64,000 nucleotides of DNA from IMG/VR virus record IMGVR_UViG_3300036944_000990, positions 1 through 64,000 of that record; one strand, given 5' to 3'. The DNA is from a virus. Below the pieces are notes generated by a model, which was not told the DNA's origin, ran no database searches, and worked only from the letters and a program-made list of their open reading frames with translations. Made by a program: the position numbers and the translations under genes. Shown piece by piece: positions 24,306 through 32,994 of the stretch (positions are counted from its first letter, which is position 1; the number at the start of each line of letters is the position of its first letter).

Positions 24306-24992
24306 ATGAGAATTAAAGCCGGGTCTGGTTGGCGTGACCCGAAACAGGTGGCTGTTAAGACCGATGCTGTTTGGAAGGAGGCTTCTGAGGTCCATCACAA
24401 ACAAGGAAATGGTAAGTGGTTGAAGGTGTATGACAAAGCTCCAGTTTTCCGTTTCATCGCAAACAGTGGTGGTAACGTCGCAGTCAATCCTTGTATTTAT
24501 GATCGCTTCTGGGGCGGCAACTACATTGTCCAACCGGGAGACTATCTGGAATACGAGATGTGTATTGGGGTAGGCGTTCAATATCCGGCAATCGAGCTGG
24601 TTTTCACAGGACACCCTGCCGCACCACGTGCAGCCTTCTACACCTTGGCAATGAGGGGTTATACCGTACCTTCAGATCAAAACGGACATCTGGCCCATGC
24701 GGGAACTCACGGTATGTGGAAATCTGGTGTGTGGCATTACCGTAAGATAGGGTTAGGTCCGATAGTTGGGACCGATGTCATTGCAGCGCTGGCTGTGTTC
24801 GAGGATGACAGTGGTGGCCGCAAAGAATCTTACTACCGACGGGTTTCGATCAAGAGTTTGAACGGTACAGTTAAAGTCAATCTCTTCAGTAACGCGCTGG
24901 GTGTTCCTCAAGCTGATCCGTGGTACAACCCTGGTGATTTGCGTGACTACACCTACGTGGTTAAGGACGTTATAGGACCTTACAATCCGTAA
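24306..24992 (+). CDS. W-motif adhesin-like protein B
   Basis: It starts MRIKAGSGWRDPKQVAV and continues AVWKEASEV and GKWLKVYD, matching its neighbour at 23649 in pattern and overall length, so the two look like diverged duplicates. Shared later features include YDxxWxGNxxVxxGD and DPIVG/GPIVGT-type segments followed by an acidic ED. Beta-rich; likely a virion surface protein in the tail-tip group. Ends at a GNRA hairpin. Confidence 0.65.
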   Translation: MRIKAGSGWRDPKQVAVKTDAVWKEASEVHHKQGNGKWLKVYDKAPVFRFIANSGGNVAVNPCIYDRFWGGNYIVQPGDYLEYEMCIGVGVQYPAIELVFTGHPAAPRAAFYTLAMRGYTVPSDQNGHLAHAGTHGMWKSGVWHYRKIGLGPIVGTDVIAALAVFEDDSGGRKESYYRRVSIKSLNGTVKVNLFSNALGVPQADPWYNPGDLRDYTYVVKDVIGPYNP

Positions 24993-24994
24993 CG

Positions 24995-25033
24995 GGCATA
25001 AAACAGGACAGGGGTAACCCTGTCCTGTATGCC
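24995..25033. terminator. Bidirectional hairpin with GGCATA/TATGCC arms
   Basis: An 11-bp stem ACAGGACAGGG with loop GTAA sits between GGCATA and TATGCC, separating converging genes. The clearest member of the family. Confidence 0.75.
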
Positions 25034-25034
25034 G

Positions 25035-26294
25035 TCAATCGAAAACCGCAGCGCCAATCAACCATTGAAACGCCATCGAATAGCGATCAGGTTCCGAACT
25101 GTACTTGGTGTCATCAAACGAGTTTTCTGTGAACAGTGACGTGGTCTCGTGATTGTAGGTTGGTCGTAGGTTCTCCTTACCTTTAATCACACACCGATCC
25201 ATCTCAGTGATTTCCCACGTGTCGTACAACATCCCCTTTTTATACAGCACAGGTAAACCTGCTGGGGACTGCGTCAGATAGACGCCGGGTGTACGAGTAC
25301 GTTCCACAGGTCGCTGACTCACCATCACGTCCGGATTGTCAACCAAGACAATAAAGGAGTTCGAAAGAGTCAACAGCGCTTTAAGGACGTCGTCACTGAA
25401 CAGTTCTTCATTGGCCACCTGAACGTAGGTACCGTTCTTACGCGTCATGTGTGCGTGAAGCGTACTAAGGTCCATCCGCTTGAGCAACTCGAAGTACCGG
25501 GACTCCCACCCAAAATTACCCAGATCAACCTTGAAGCAGTTGTTGCCCAAGTAGCTAAAGATCGACCCCAGTGAATGCAAAAACCCACCAACCGAGATCA
25601 TCGGAAACATTTGTTCCACGTTGTACTCGCTCGGCACTTTGATGACGCAAAGATCGCTGAGATTGGATTGACCTGACATCCCAGCGATCATGTCTTCGGT
25701 GATGGGTACTACTTTGAGTTTTCCGACTTTCTCAAAGCTCAGAATGCCAAGGTGGTTGTCGTTGTACAGCCGATTGCTGATACCCGCATCAATCACTTGA
25801 ATCTCTTCATCCACCCCACGCATGGCTAAGTGGACCAAGTTATTCACGGTTACCAGACAGTAGTCCAAGAACCGTTGAGCAGTCACCCCTTCCTTATACA
25901 TGCGAACGTCGTCTTTTTCAGACTTAGGCATTTGGACGCTAGGGTGAGCGGTTCGATGACACAGGTCCATTTTCCAACCAGCTTGGATGGCGTCCTTATA
26001 TTTGACGTACTCCACCTTAAGCTTCAGTGATTTCTCAGTCACTGGGAGTGAGGCCTGACCGAGCCCTGCCAACCACTGAGTGATGGTAGTGGTGTTGCTC
26101 TGTTGAGCAAAACGCTCAGCTACATCATCACAATCCAGTGTCAATTCCCCCTCGTAGTAGGGGTTTGTCAACACCAGATAGCATTTGGTGTAGAGTGAGG
26201 CGATTTGTCGTACAGGTACATCTGTTTCAGACGACTCAAACCAACTCCCCGTCCGACCACGTGTTTTGGCAATTACTTTTACTAGGGTGTACAT
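25035..26294 (-). CDS. Probable virion protein, 419 aa
   Basis: ATG at 26294 has AGAGGAA at normal distance; the frame is open further upstream to 26390 without a ribosome site. The protein starts MYTLVKVIAKTRGRTGSW and mixes strands and helices with no membrane segment. It is a single minus-strand gene between the tail tip and tail fibres. No family recognised; structural or assembly role inferred from position. Confidence 0.6.
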   Translation of the reverse strand: MYTLVKVIAKTRGRTGSWFESSETDVPVRQIASLYTKCYLVLTNPYYEGELTLDCDDVAERFAQQSNTTTITQWLAGLGQASLPVTEKSLKLKVEYVKYKDAIQAGWKMDLCHRTAHPSVQMPKSEKDDVRMYKEGVTAQRFLDYCLVTVNNLVHLAMRGVDEEIQVIDAGISNRLYNDNHLGILSFEKVGKLKVVPITEDMIAGMSGQSNLSDLCVIKVPSEYNVEQMFPMISVGGFLHSLGSIFSYLGNNCFKVDLGNFGWESRYFELLKRMDLSTLHAHMTRKNGTYVQVANEELFSDDVLKALLTLSNSFIVLVDNPDVMVSQRPVERTRTPGVYLTQSPAGLPVLYKKGMLYDTWEITEMDRCVIKGKENLRPTYNHETTSLFTENSFDDTKYSSEPDRYSMAFQWLIGAAVFD

Positions 26295-26390
26295 AGTGGT
26301 TCCTCTTTCGAAAACCTGTGCCTGCCCGGACTTGAGGGGGGCTTGCCAATGATATGGTGTGTAATAATTTACTCTCTGTTTAGGGAGCAA

Positions 26391-26400
26391 CTATACCATT
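26391..26400 (-). promoter_or_regulatory. Candidate promoter motif AATGGTATAG
   Basis: On the minus strand about 97 bases before the start at 26294. The same ATGGTATA core occurs before the capsid gene (62352-62360) and before the gene at 35871. Confidence 0.35.
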
Positions 26401-26424
26401 CGTTTAAATTCTGGAGAGCGCGGA

Positions 26425-28935
26425 ATGTCGCAGACCTACGTTTATCCATTCGACCCGACGGGCTCGTTGACTTCCAACGTGATCCCTAATGAACGGCATG
26501 TGCTGTCTGGGGTAACGGATCGTGAATTCAATTTCATCGTTCCCAAATTTGCACCGTTCTTTCGCAACAACTTGCGTATCCGTCATCTCGGCCTGGGTCG
26601 CGATTTGGTGGAAGGGGTGGATTACCACCTCACGCACTGGTTCCATGCAGCCTCCCACGGTGTGGGTCGTCCTGTTTATGGCTCTATCACTTTTATCGAC
26701 CGTAGCCTGACGGGCGTAGTCGAACTCCGCTACCAGACCATCGGTGGGGACTGGGTGTATGATGAGGGCACTGTCCTCGAACTGATGGCTAACCGCTTGA
26801 TGAACCCACGCATCACTACGTGGGAACAAGTAGTGGACTTGCCTTTCCAGTTCCCGGTCATCGACCACGAATGGGATCTGGATGACCTCACTGGCGCCAA
26901 AGAAGTCGTTGAAAAACTCGAAGGTATCACCGCTGCGATTAACGCGGCTAACGATGCCAACGGTACTTCTCACGTGGGTGACACCAACAACCCACACCGC
27001 GTCACCAAGCTACAAGTCGGTCTGGGGTTGGTTGAAAACTATCCAATGGCCAACATTGCTGAAGCCACCGCCGGTTTGAGCAATGAGCTGTATATGACCC
27101 CGGTTCGGGTGCGTAACTTCGTTGAGAACTACGTCAACCCACTGTTTGAAACTCACACACTGCGTAACGATAACCCTCACGGGGTGACGAAGACGCAAGT
27201 GGGTCTGGGTAATGTGCAGAACTATGGCGTAGCCACTGCTGAACAAACCGTCGCAGGAACGTCCAACACCCTGTACGTAACGCCTGTCGCCGTGAAGGCA
27301 ACACTTGATGCCAACGTGTTTCCTGTCATTACCGCCCACACCAACCGTAAGGATAATCCGCACGGCGTAACTAAAGCACAGGTTGGTCTGAATCTGGTTG
27401 AAAACCTACCTCTAGCCAATCAAGCAGAAGCCATTGCCGGTAGTCGCAACGACCGCTATATGACCCCATTGACGACTTACCAGATGGTCAGTCAGTACGT
27501 GGGAGAGGGGATGAACAACCACATCTCCAATCTGGACAACCCACACCGAGTGACTAAGGGTCAAGTAGGACTGGGTAACGTTCTGAACTACGGTGTTGCA
27601 ACCGATACGGAAATGGTTGTTGGTACGGCGGATAACCTGTATACCACTCCGAAAGGCGTGCGGGCTGCTATTGAAGAAATCGCACTGTCCACGTATCGCG
27701 ATCACACCAACGATGGTAACAACCCACACGGTACTACCAAAGCGCACGTGGGGTTGGGTAATGTCGATAACTACCCCACCGCCACCCGCGCCGAAGCAGT
27801 GGCCGGTACTGCTACTAACCGATTCATGACTCCCGCAACCACTCAAGCGATGCTTGAGAACATTGTAGGAGATTCGGTAGGTAGTCACGTGAGTCGTCAA
27901 GACAACCCTCACCAGGTCACGAAAGCACAGGTTGGTTTGGGTAGCGTTGACAACTTCGCAACAGCCAGTCAAGTCGAAGCAATGGAGGGCACTTCTGAGA
28001 CGTTGTTCATGACGCCTTACACCACGCTATTGGTTTCTCAAGGTGCTGCACGTGCGTTGGTTAAAGAACACAGTGATCGTAAGGACAACCCACACGGCGT
28101 AACTGCCGCTCAATTGGGTGCGGTGACGACTGAAGACCTGGCAACCCGACTGTTGGGTTATATGACCAACGGTAGTAAAGCCGATGACTCGGCTAAGCTT
28201 AACGGGTACACCTACGAGCAAATCATGGCGTCGGTGTCTGGTGGTCAGGCCGATGACACCTTGCGTTTTGGTGGCTATAATGTCGAGGAACTGCGCGATC
28301 TCTATGCTCCGTACTACGCCCCTTTGGCTACCAAGCTGGAAGGGAAGTCGCTGAGTGAAGTGGCAGAGTATGCGGGTAGTTTTGCTTTGGCAGCCCCGGT
28401 CCTTCAAAAAGCCCCTTACAACTCTCCGGATGCGTCGGTTGGTGGTTGGACCAAATTGTTCGAGACCACTCAAACTCAGTTCAGCTTTTTGCTTTCAATT
28501 ACAGGTGTGGAAAACGACAGACGGGTTGAAAGTTCGTTTGTGAGTTTCTACGACACCGAAATGGATACGGATAATGATAAACTTCTGCAACGCTTCTTTG
28601 TTGCTGGACGCTATCATCCCCATGAGGTGTATGTTAAGCGACTGGGGGGTGTGTACTCGGTTTGGGTGAAACACAATTCGGTGAAGGTGGGCCATATCAG
28701 TTGCGTCATCTCCGGAGTAGACCGTGTTGACGATATAGTTGTCGTGACAGAGAGCTACGATGAAGAGCCGGTCTGGGAAGACTTCGACCCAATGTACGAA
28801 GTCTTGTTGGACTCCTGTTCTGAGTCGGTGGACACTTTGATGACACTGTCCTCAGTGGAGCAATTGATCCAACTTCGTCTTGATGAACTTGCCGCAGAAA
28901 TGCGAGCTGAAGCACAAGCATCCATCGCCGACTGA
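26425..28935 (+). CDS. Tail fibre protein with seven DNPHxVTK repeats
   Basis: ATG at 26425 follows GGAG. The N-terminus (1-175) is likely the virion-attachment part. Residues about 185-570 hold seven copies of a ~60-residue unit built around NPHxVTKxQVGLGNVxNYxxA and a RYMTP/LYTTP-type segment. These repeats are standard in long phage tail fibres and form a trimeric shaft. The last ~260 residues lack repeats and should form the receptor-binding end; they contain SAKLNGYTYEQI and LATKLEGKSLSEV. It is paired with a second repeat fibre downstream. Confidence 0.85.
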   Translation: MSQTYVYPFDPTGSLTSNVIPNERHVLSGVTDREFNFIVPKFAPFFRNNLRIRHLGLGRDLVEGVDYHLTHWFHAASHGVGRPVYGSITFIDRSLTGVVELRYQTIGGDWVYDEGTVLELMANRLMNPRITTWEQVVDLPFQFPVIDHEWDLDDLTGAKEVVEKLEGITAAINAANDANGTSHVGDTNNPHRVTKLQVGLGLVENYPMANIAEATAGLSNELYMTPVRVRNFVENYVNPLFETHTLRNDNPHGVTKTQVGLGNVQNYGVATAEQTVAGTSNTLYVTPVAVKATLDANVFPVITAHTNRKDNPHGVTKAQVGLNLVENLPLANQAEAIAGSRNDRYMTPLTTYQMVSQYVGEGMNNHISNLDNPHRVTKGQVGLGNVLNYGVATDTEMVVGTADNLYTTPKGVRAAIEEIALSTYRDHTNDGNNPHGTTKAHVGLGNVDNYPTATRAEAVAGTATNRFMTPATTQAMLENIVGDSVGSHVSRQDNPHQVTKAQVGLGSVDNFATASQVEAMEGTSETLFMTPYTTLLVSQGAARALVKEHSDRKDNPHGVTAAQLGAVTTEDLATRLLGYMTNGSKADDSAKLNGYTYEQIMASVSGGQADDTLRFGGYNVEELRDLYAPYYAPLATKLEGKSLSEVAEYAGSFALAAPVLQKAPYNSPDASVGGWTKLFETTQTQFSFLLSITGVENDRRVESSFVSFYDTEMDTDNDKLLQRFFVAGRYHPHEVYVKRLGGVYSVWVKHNSVKVGHISCVISGVDRVDDIVVVTESYDEEPVWEDFDPMYEVLLDSCSESVDTLMTLSSVEQLIQLRLDELAAEMRAEAQASIAD
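26980..28122 (+). repeat. Seven protein-level fibre repeats
   Basis: Repeats of about 180 bases inside the fibre gene encode the NPHxVTKxQVGLGNV unit. They are diverged at DNA level, so they are old rather than recently copied. Confidence 0.8.
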
Positions 28936-28991
28936 ATAACCACCTAGGTTGTGGTAGATAGCCTACCACAACCCTTTCGGAGTAACTCGTT

Positions 28992-30815
28992 ATGTCATCA
29001 ACATTGACACGGGGTCTTATTCTTAAGTACCCCATTGACCCAACAGCCGTCAACCCCAACAACAAAATTGTAGGGGAGGTACACGACTTGGGTGTCGGTA
29101 TCAACCGAGCCATCGTCCCTAACTACAGCGCCTTCTACAGTGAGTCGTTAGTGGTGCGGGTCGAGGACCGTGTTGATCCACTGGTGCCTAATGAGCACTA
29201 CATTGCAGCACAGCTTCACGCTGACGCCACCGCCAGTTTGAACCGTGAGGTTTGTATGGCGGTTGTGATCAAGGATCAGAACGTCATGGGTAAAATCACC
29301 CTCGAATACCAAACGGTAGGGGGTGATTTCAGTGTTTCGGTTGACGCGCTACGCCGAGCAATCGAAGACGAAGATCTGGATGAACGTACTGTCAGTTGGG
29401 GTGACATCATTGCCCGACCCAGTGCTTATCCACCTGCACCACACCTTCACGACATCGGTGACCTTTATGGTTTCGAATACGTCGTAGAGGCTCTGGAAGC
29501 TTTGCGGGCAGCCATTCTGATTGGTGACGAAGCCACTCACGAAGAGATTCGTCAGTGGGTGCGATATGAAGACAGTCTGTTACGAGACAGCATTGCTGAA
29601 ACCAATGCCAATCTCAACACCCACGTTCGCGACCAATCCAATCCACACGCGGTAACTAAAGCACAGGTGGGTTTGGGTAATGTCTTGAACTACGGGGTGG
29701 CTCAAACTGCCGACATGGTTGCAGCGACCAGCAATGCGCTGTACACCACACCAATCCGTGTTCGTGATGCTATCAACGAACACGCCATCAAACCGTTGAA
29801 CGCTCACATTGCCCGTACGGATAACCCGCACGCGGTAACTAAAGCACAGGTTGGTTTGGGATTGGTGGCCAACTACAACGTAGCATCTCAGGCCGACATG
29901 ATCGCCGGTACGTCGCCTTCGTTGTACACGACACCGATTCTGGTCAAACAAGCCATCGATGAACATGCACTCAAACCACTTAATGCTCACACTGCTCGGG
30001 TGGATAACCCACATGGTGTAACCAAAGCACAAGTCGGATTGGGTAATGTCTTGAACTATGGCGTGGCTAGCGAAGCGCAGGCCCGTGCGGGCACCAGTGA
30101 TTCGCTGTACATGACGGCATTGAAGACCGCACAAGCCATCAACGAACAAGCGTTGGTACCGCTCAATGCTCACACTGCTCGGGTGGATAACCCGCATGGT
30201 GTAACCAAAGCCCAGGTAGGGCTTGATAGCGTGGATAATTTCGCAACAGCAACTGAGGCAGAGGCTCGTACCGGGACGGTTAACAACCGCTTCATGACAC
30301 CGTTGCGTACCGCACAAGCGATTGCTACCCAAGCACTGACGCCACTTAATGCCCACATTGCGCGAGCAGACAACCCTCACGGGGTGACTAAAGCACAGGT
30401 AGGCTTGGGTAATGTGCAGAACTACAGTGTGGCCACTCAAGCGTTGGCAGAAGGTGCGACCGATAACGGTACATATATGACACCGTTGCGTACAGGTCAG
30501 GCTATCAACAATTTGGCAGTCGTGCCTTTGAACGCACACATCAACCGCAGCGATAACCCGCACAGTGTAACCAAAGTACAAGTGGGTCTTGGAAGCATTC
30601 CAAACTCAATTACCAACTCACGCGGTACGGACAGTAACGCTTCGTTGTTGACCGCAAAAGGGATGTTTGATCACGTGAACTCGGGTGATCACGATGGACG
30701 GTACGCTCCGAAGAACACCGCAGGCGTTGACTGTAGCGTTCATTGGAACGGATCGGGTGTGTATATCTGGGGTGGTGGTACTTGGCGACAGGTTTGGCCG
30801 GCTCAGTGGCAATGA
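28992..30815 (+). CDS. Tail fibre protein with six DNPHxVTK repeats
   Basis: ATG at 28992 follows GGAG. The N-terminal ~200 residues resemble those of the previous fibre in pattern (PYS/NYSAFYSESL, TLEYQTVGGDFS), then six DNPHxVTKAQVGLGNV units follow, more alike to one another than in the first fibre. The end is short and Trp-rich (SGVYIWGGGTWRQVW), which may be a small tip. It is the last gene before the radical-SAM cluster, and a natural candidate partner or target of that cluster. Confidence 0.85.
   Translation: MSSTLTRGLILKYPIDPTAVNPNNKIVGEVHDLGVGINRAIVPNYSAFYSESLVVRVEDRVDPLVPNEHYIAAQLHADATASLNREVCMAVVIKDQNVMGKITLEYQTVGGDFSVSVDALRRAIEDEDLDERTVSWGDIIARPSAYPPAPHLHDIGDLYGFEYVVEALEALRAAILIGDEATHEEIRQWVRYEDSLLRDSIAETNANLNTHVRDQSNPHAVTKAQVGLGNVLNYGVAQTADMVAATSNALYTTPIRVRDAINEHAIKPLNAHIARTDNPHAVTKAQVGLGLVANYNVASQADMIAGTSPSLYTTPILVKQAIDEHALKPLNAHTARVDNPHGVTKAQVGLGNVLNYGVASEAQARAGTSDSLYMTALKTAQAINEQALVPLNAHTARVDNPHGVTKAQVGLDSVDNFATATEAEARTGTVNNRFMTPLRTAQAIATQALTPLNAHIARADNPHGVTKAQVGLGNVQNYSVATQALAEGATDNGTYMTPLRTGQAINNLAVVPLNAHINRSDNPHSVTKVQVGLGSIPNSITNSRGTDSNASLLTAKGMFDHVNSGDHDGRYAPKNTAGVDCSVHWNGSGVYIWGGGTWRQVWPAQWQ
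29630..30600 (+). repeat. Six protein-level fibre repeats
   Basis: Units of about 180 bases, several with long identical stretches such as those around 29990 and 30170, which suggests more recent duplication or conversion than in the first fibre. Confidence 0.8.
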
Positions 30816-30833
30816 TCATGAAGTAAGTATGGG

Positions 30834-30860
30834 CGGTCGGGGCAACCCGACCGTTTATGC
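30834..30860 (+). terminator. GNRA hairpin with TATGC arm
   Basis: Stem CGGTCGGG with GCAA loop followed by TTTATGC, between the fibre gene and the modification cluster. Confidence 0.65.
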
Positions 30861-30877
30861 TGACAGAATTTGACAAT

Positions 30878-30889
30878 TCTATAGTCAGC
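30878..30889 (+). promoter_or_regulatory. Candidate promoter motif TTCTATAGTCAG
   Basis: Lies 23 bases before the ATG at 30912. Shares CTATAGxCAG with the motif at 11920-11931; it would drive the first part of the radical-SAM cluster. Confidence 0.4.
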
Positions 30890-30911
30890 AGAACTTTGAG
30901 GACATCCCCTA

Positions 30912-31406
30912 ATGTTTAATCAAATTCCCGATCTGGTACAAGAGTACATCGACCTGTGTCTGGCCTCCGACTATGCTAAGACCGAAGAAGTGGTCCGCAT
31001 GGTACCTATGCCCAACCGGGACGAGCGTGTGACGTCTGAGCGTTGCCACCTTTTGACTCACCCTCAAACCACCATGAAGATCGAGCGCTTCGAAGACTTC
31101 TGTCCTGAAGCTCGTGCTCTATGTGATTATTTTGCTGCCTTGTACAATCACAAAGGCCCTGTGACAGCACACATCTTTAACAGCCCCAAAGACGGCTTCA
31201 CTTTTGTAGAACACCTCGATCCCGACGATGTGGTGATCTATACAGTCTTTGGCACCAAGACAATGGTAATTGATGGCAAACCCGTTCGGATTGCTGCCGG
31301 TGAACACGTCTACATGAAAGCCAACACACCTCACTACGCCACCAATGAAGAAGCTTCGGTGATGATCAGCATTGGTCTTGAGAAATGGGTAAGGGACAAA
31401 CTATGA
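30912..31406 (+). CDS. JmjC-like cupin protein (putative Fe(II)/2OG oxygenase)
   Basis: ATG after GAGGA. The C-terminal half has the cupin_4/JmjC layout: VEHLDPDDVVIYTVFG with H101-x-D103 as metal ligands, then K116 in GTKTMVIDG, a G-E-H-V-Y-M turn, and H141 in ANTPHYATN as the third ligand. Proteins of this fold hydroxylate amino acid side chains in proteins or peptides using 2-oxoglutarate. The gene overlaps the next (radical-SAM) gene by four bases (ATGA), so the two are translationally coupled and probably act in one pathway. Fold call moderate to good; substrate unknown. Confidence 0.7.
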   Translation: MFNQIPDLVQEYIDLCLASDYAKTEEVVRMVPMPNRDERVTSERCHLLTHPQTTMKIERFEDFCPEARALCDYFAALYNHKGPVTAHIFNSPKDGFTFVEHLDPDDVVIYTVFGTKTMVIDGKPVRIAAGEHVYMKANTPHYATNEEASVMISIGLEKWVRDKL

Positions 31407-32449
31407 GCTACAAGACGCTCTACATCAAAACCACCGGCTCATGTAACCTTGATTGCAAACACTGTTTCACCGGCGGTAAGGGTGGTGACAAAACCCATTT
31501 CAATCCCGAGAAAACAGCACAATGGGTCAAAGACTACATTGAAGCTACCCCAGATGCGGTAAACTATCACCTCGAATTGCACGGTGGGGAACCCTTCTTG
31601 GTACCGGTAGCCAAACTCAAGCAGTTTGTCGACCACTTCAAAGACAACCCCAAAATCACCATCGGGGCCAACACCAACCTGACGTACAAGTTGACAGATG
31701 AGATCTTAGACTTCATCCAGACTTACTTGGGTAGTTCGATTGGAACCAGTTGGGACCCGTGGATTCGTTGGGCCAATGACAAACAGTACCAACTGTGGCT
31801 CAACAACATGAAACGCCTGCGGTCACTGAACGTCAGTCTCTACACGATCGTATCGGTCTCTAAGAGAATGACGGAACAGACGCCAGATTGGTTACTCGAT
31901 CAATTGGCAACGACCGGGGCGACCACAGTGTCACTTGAACGTTTAACGCTCTCAGGCAACGCCGAGCGCAATCCGGACGTTTTCCCAGACAACGAAGCCC
32001 AAGACTATTGGTATTTGGAATTGGTAAAGCGGTATCGGGAACGCAAAGCGGACCTACCGTACAACATCCGTACGTTGGATACCCTGATTGAGAAAGTCAA
32101 TCTTGGGATTGTCAAGACCGATACCAACTGTCGCAACTGTGAGCAGAACTTGGTAACGATCAACTCCAACGGCACTTTGGGTGGCTGTCCTAACGTGGCC
32201 AGTGAACACAAACATGCGACCCTTGATGACTCCGTCCAAACCTTCTTGGTTTCCGATGGACGTGTCAATGAGATCGTCAAAGAACTCAACTTCAACGACC
32301 CGTGTTACTACTGCGACGTGTTCGACATCTGCGGTGGTGACTGTCATCGTCTGCCTTGGCAGGGTGACCGGTGCGGTGGGCTTAAGCACACATTACGCTA
32401 CCTGTCGGGTCGAGTTACAGACTCCAACATCATTTTGAAGGTACGTTAA
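31403..32449 (+). CDS. Radical SAM/SPASM maturase 1
   Basis: Start is the ATG in the ATGA overlap. The 4Fe-4S motif CNLDCKHC is at residues 14-21 and the SAM-binding HGGEP at 60-64. The C-terminus has eight cysteines in SPASM order: C243, C246, C262, C301, C304, C310, C314 and C324, enough for two further iron-sulfur clusters. SPASM enzymes of this layout modify ribosomal peptides or proteins (thioether or C-C bonds, oxidation). The gene directly after it encodes the small protein with the Cys-rich tail. The family call is firm; the chemistry is not known. Confidence 0.9.
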   Translation: MSYKTLYIKTTGSCNLDCKHCFTGGKGGDKTHFNPEKTAQWVKDYIEATPDAVNYHLELHGGEPFLVPVAKLKQFVDHFKDNPKITIGANTNLTYKLTDEILDFIQTYLGSSIGTSWDPWIRWANDKQYQLWLNNMKRLRSLNVSLYTIVSVSKRMTEQTPDWLLDQLATTGATTVSLERLTLSGNAERNPDVFPDNEAQDYWYLELVKRYRERKADLPYNIRTLDTLIEKVNLGIVKTDTNCRNCEQNLVTINSNGTLGGCPNVASEHKHATLDDSVQTFLVSDGRVNEIVKELNFNDPCYYCDVFDICGGDCHRLPWQGDRCGGLKHTLRYLSGRVTDSNIILKVR

Positions 32450-32450
32450 T

Positions 32451-32990
32451 ATGGCACGTAATTTGGAAGCGGCTTGGACGGTGAACCGAGTCAACGCGCT
32501 GATTCGAGATCCGATCAACGCCAGAATTGCTTACGGCACCAACAACCCCCCACACGCCAATACGCCCAGTAGCTGGTTTGGGGGTACGACGGAAGGTTTG
32601 GGGGCGTTGGCGGTAGACAGTAACGTTCAAGGTACTGCCGGCGCTGCAAAGTTAAACAATATGATCCGCAACTACACTCGGTTGTTTAATCGCATCTGTC
32701 GTAAGCGCATGATCATCTACTACAATAACAACGGTTCTTTGCAAGTATGGAGTGATGTGACCGGTATCGGTAACTTCGCTACAGGGGTGGCCGCATCAGC
32801 AATCGCTTCCCCTGCGACAGAATTTAGCGCAGGGTCTAACATCCAAGAGGCGGCTCTTAACAGTCATCTCAACTCGATGTATACTTCATGGTGGAACAAC
32901 GCCGGCAACACCACTGTGGAAACCTTGACTTACACCGTTTGTCACACCTCGTGCCATTCGAACTGTAACTGTAACCGTGGTCGGAGATAA
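32451..32990 (+). CDS. Candidate modification substrate with Cys-rich C-terminus
   Basis: A 179-residue protein with AAGG before its ATG, one base after maturase 1. The body is rich in Asn, Ala, Gly and Trp with few charges, like a virion surface protein, and has one short basic patch (RICRKRM). The end reads VCHTSCHSNCNCNRGRR: cysteines 164, 168, 172 and 174 (C-x3-C-x3-C-x-C), two His after Cys, and an RGRR tail. Apart from one Cys at about 82 these are the only cysteines, so they are clustered on purpose. A short Cys-rich C-terminus next to a SPASM enzyme is the usual sign of a maturase substrate. Alternatives are a metal-binding tail or a disulfide knot on a tail-tip protein. Confidence 0.7.
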   Translation: MARNLEAAWTVNRVNALIRDPINARIAYGTNNPPHANTPSSWFGGTTEGLGALAVDSNVQGTAGAAKLNNMIRNYTRLFNRICRKRMIIYYNNNGSLQVWSDVTGIGNFATGVAASAIASPATEFSAGSNIQEAALNSHLNSMYTSWWNNAGNTTVETLTYTVCHTSCHSNCNCNRGRR

Positions 32991-32994
32991 TTAG

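Noticed and set aside
26980-30600. Regular repeats that could be mistaken for a CRISPR-like array
   Set aside because: The repeats are in-frame protein units of a tail fibre, diverged in DNA sequence and with no spacers.
30871-30885. TTTGACA followed by TATAG as a sigma70-type promoter
   Set aside because: Spacing between the two boxes is only about five bases, far too short; kept only as a CTATAG motif.
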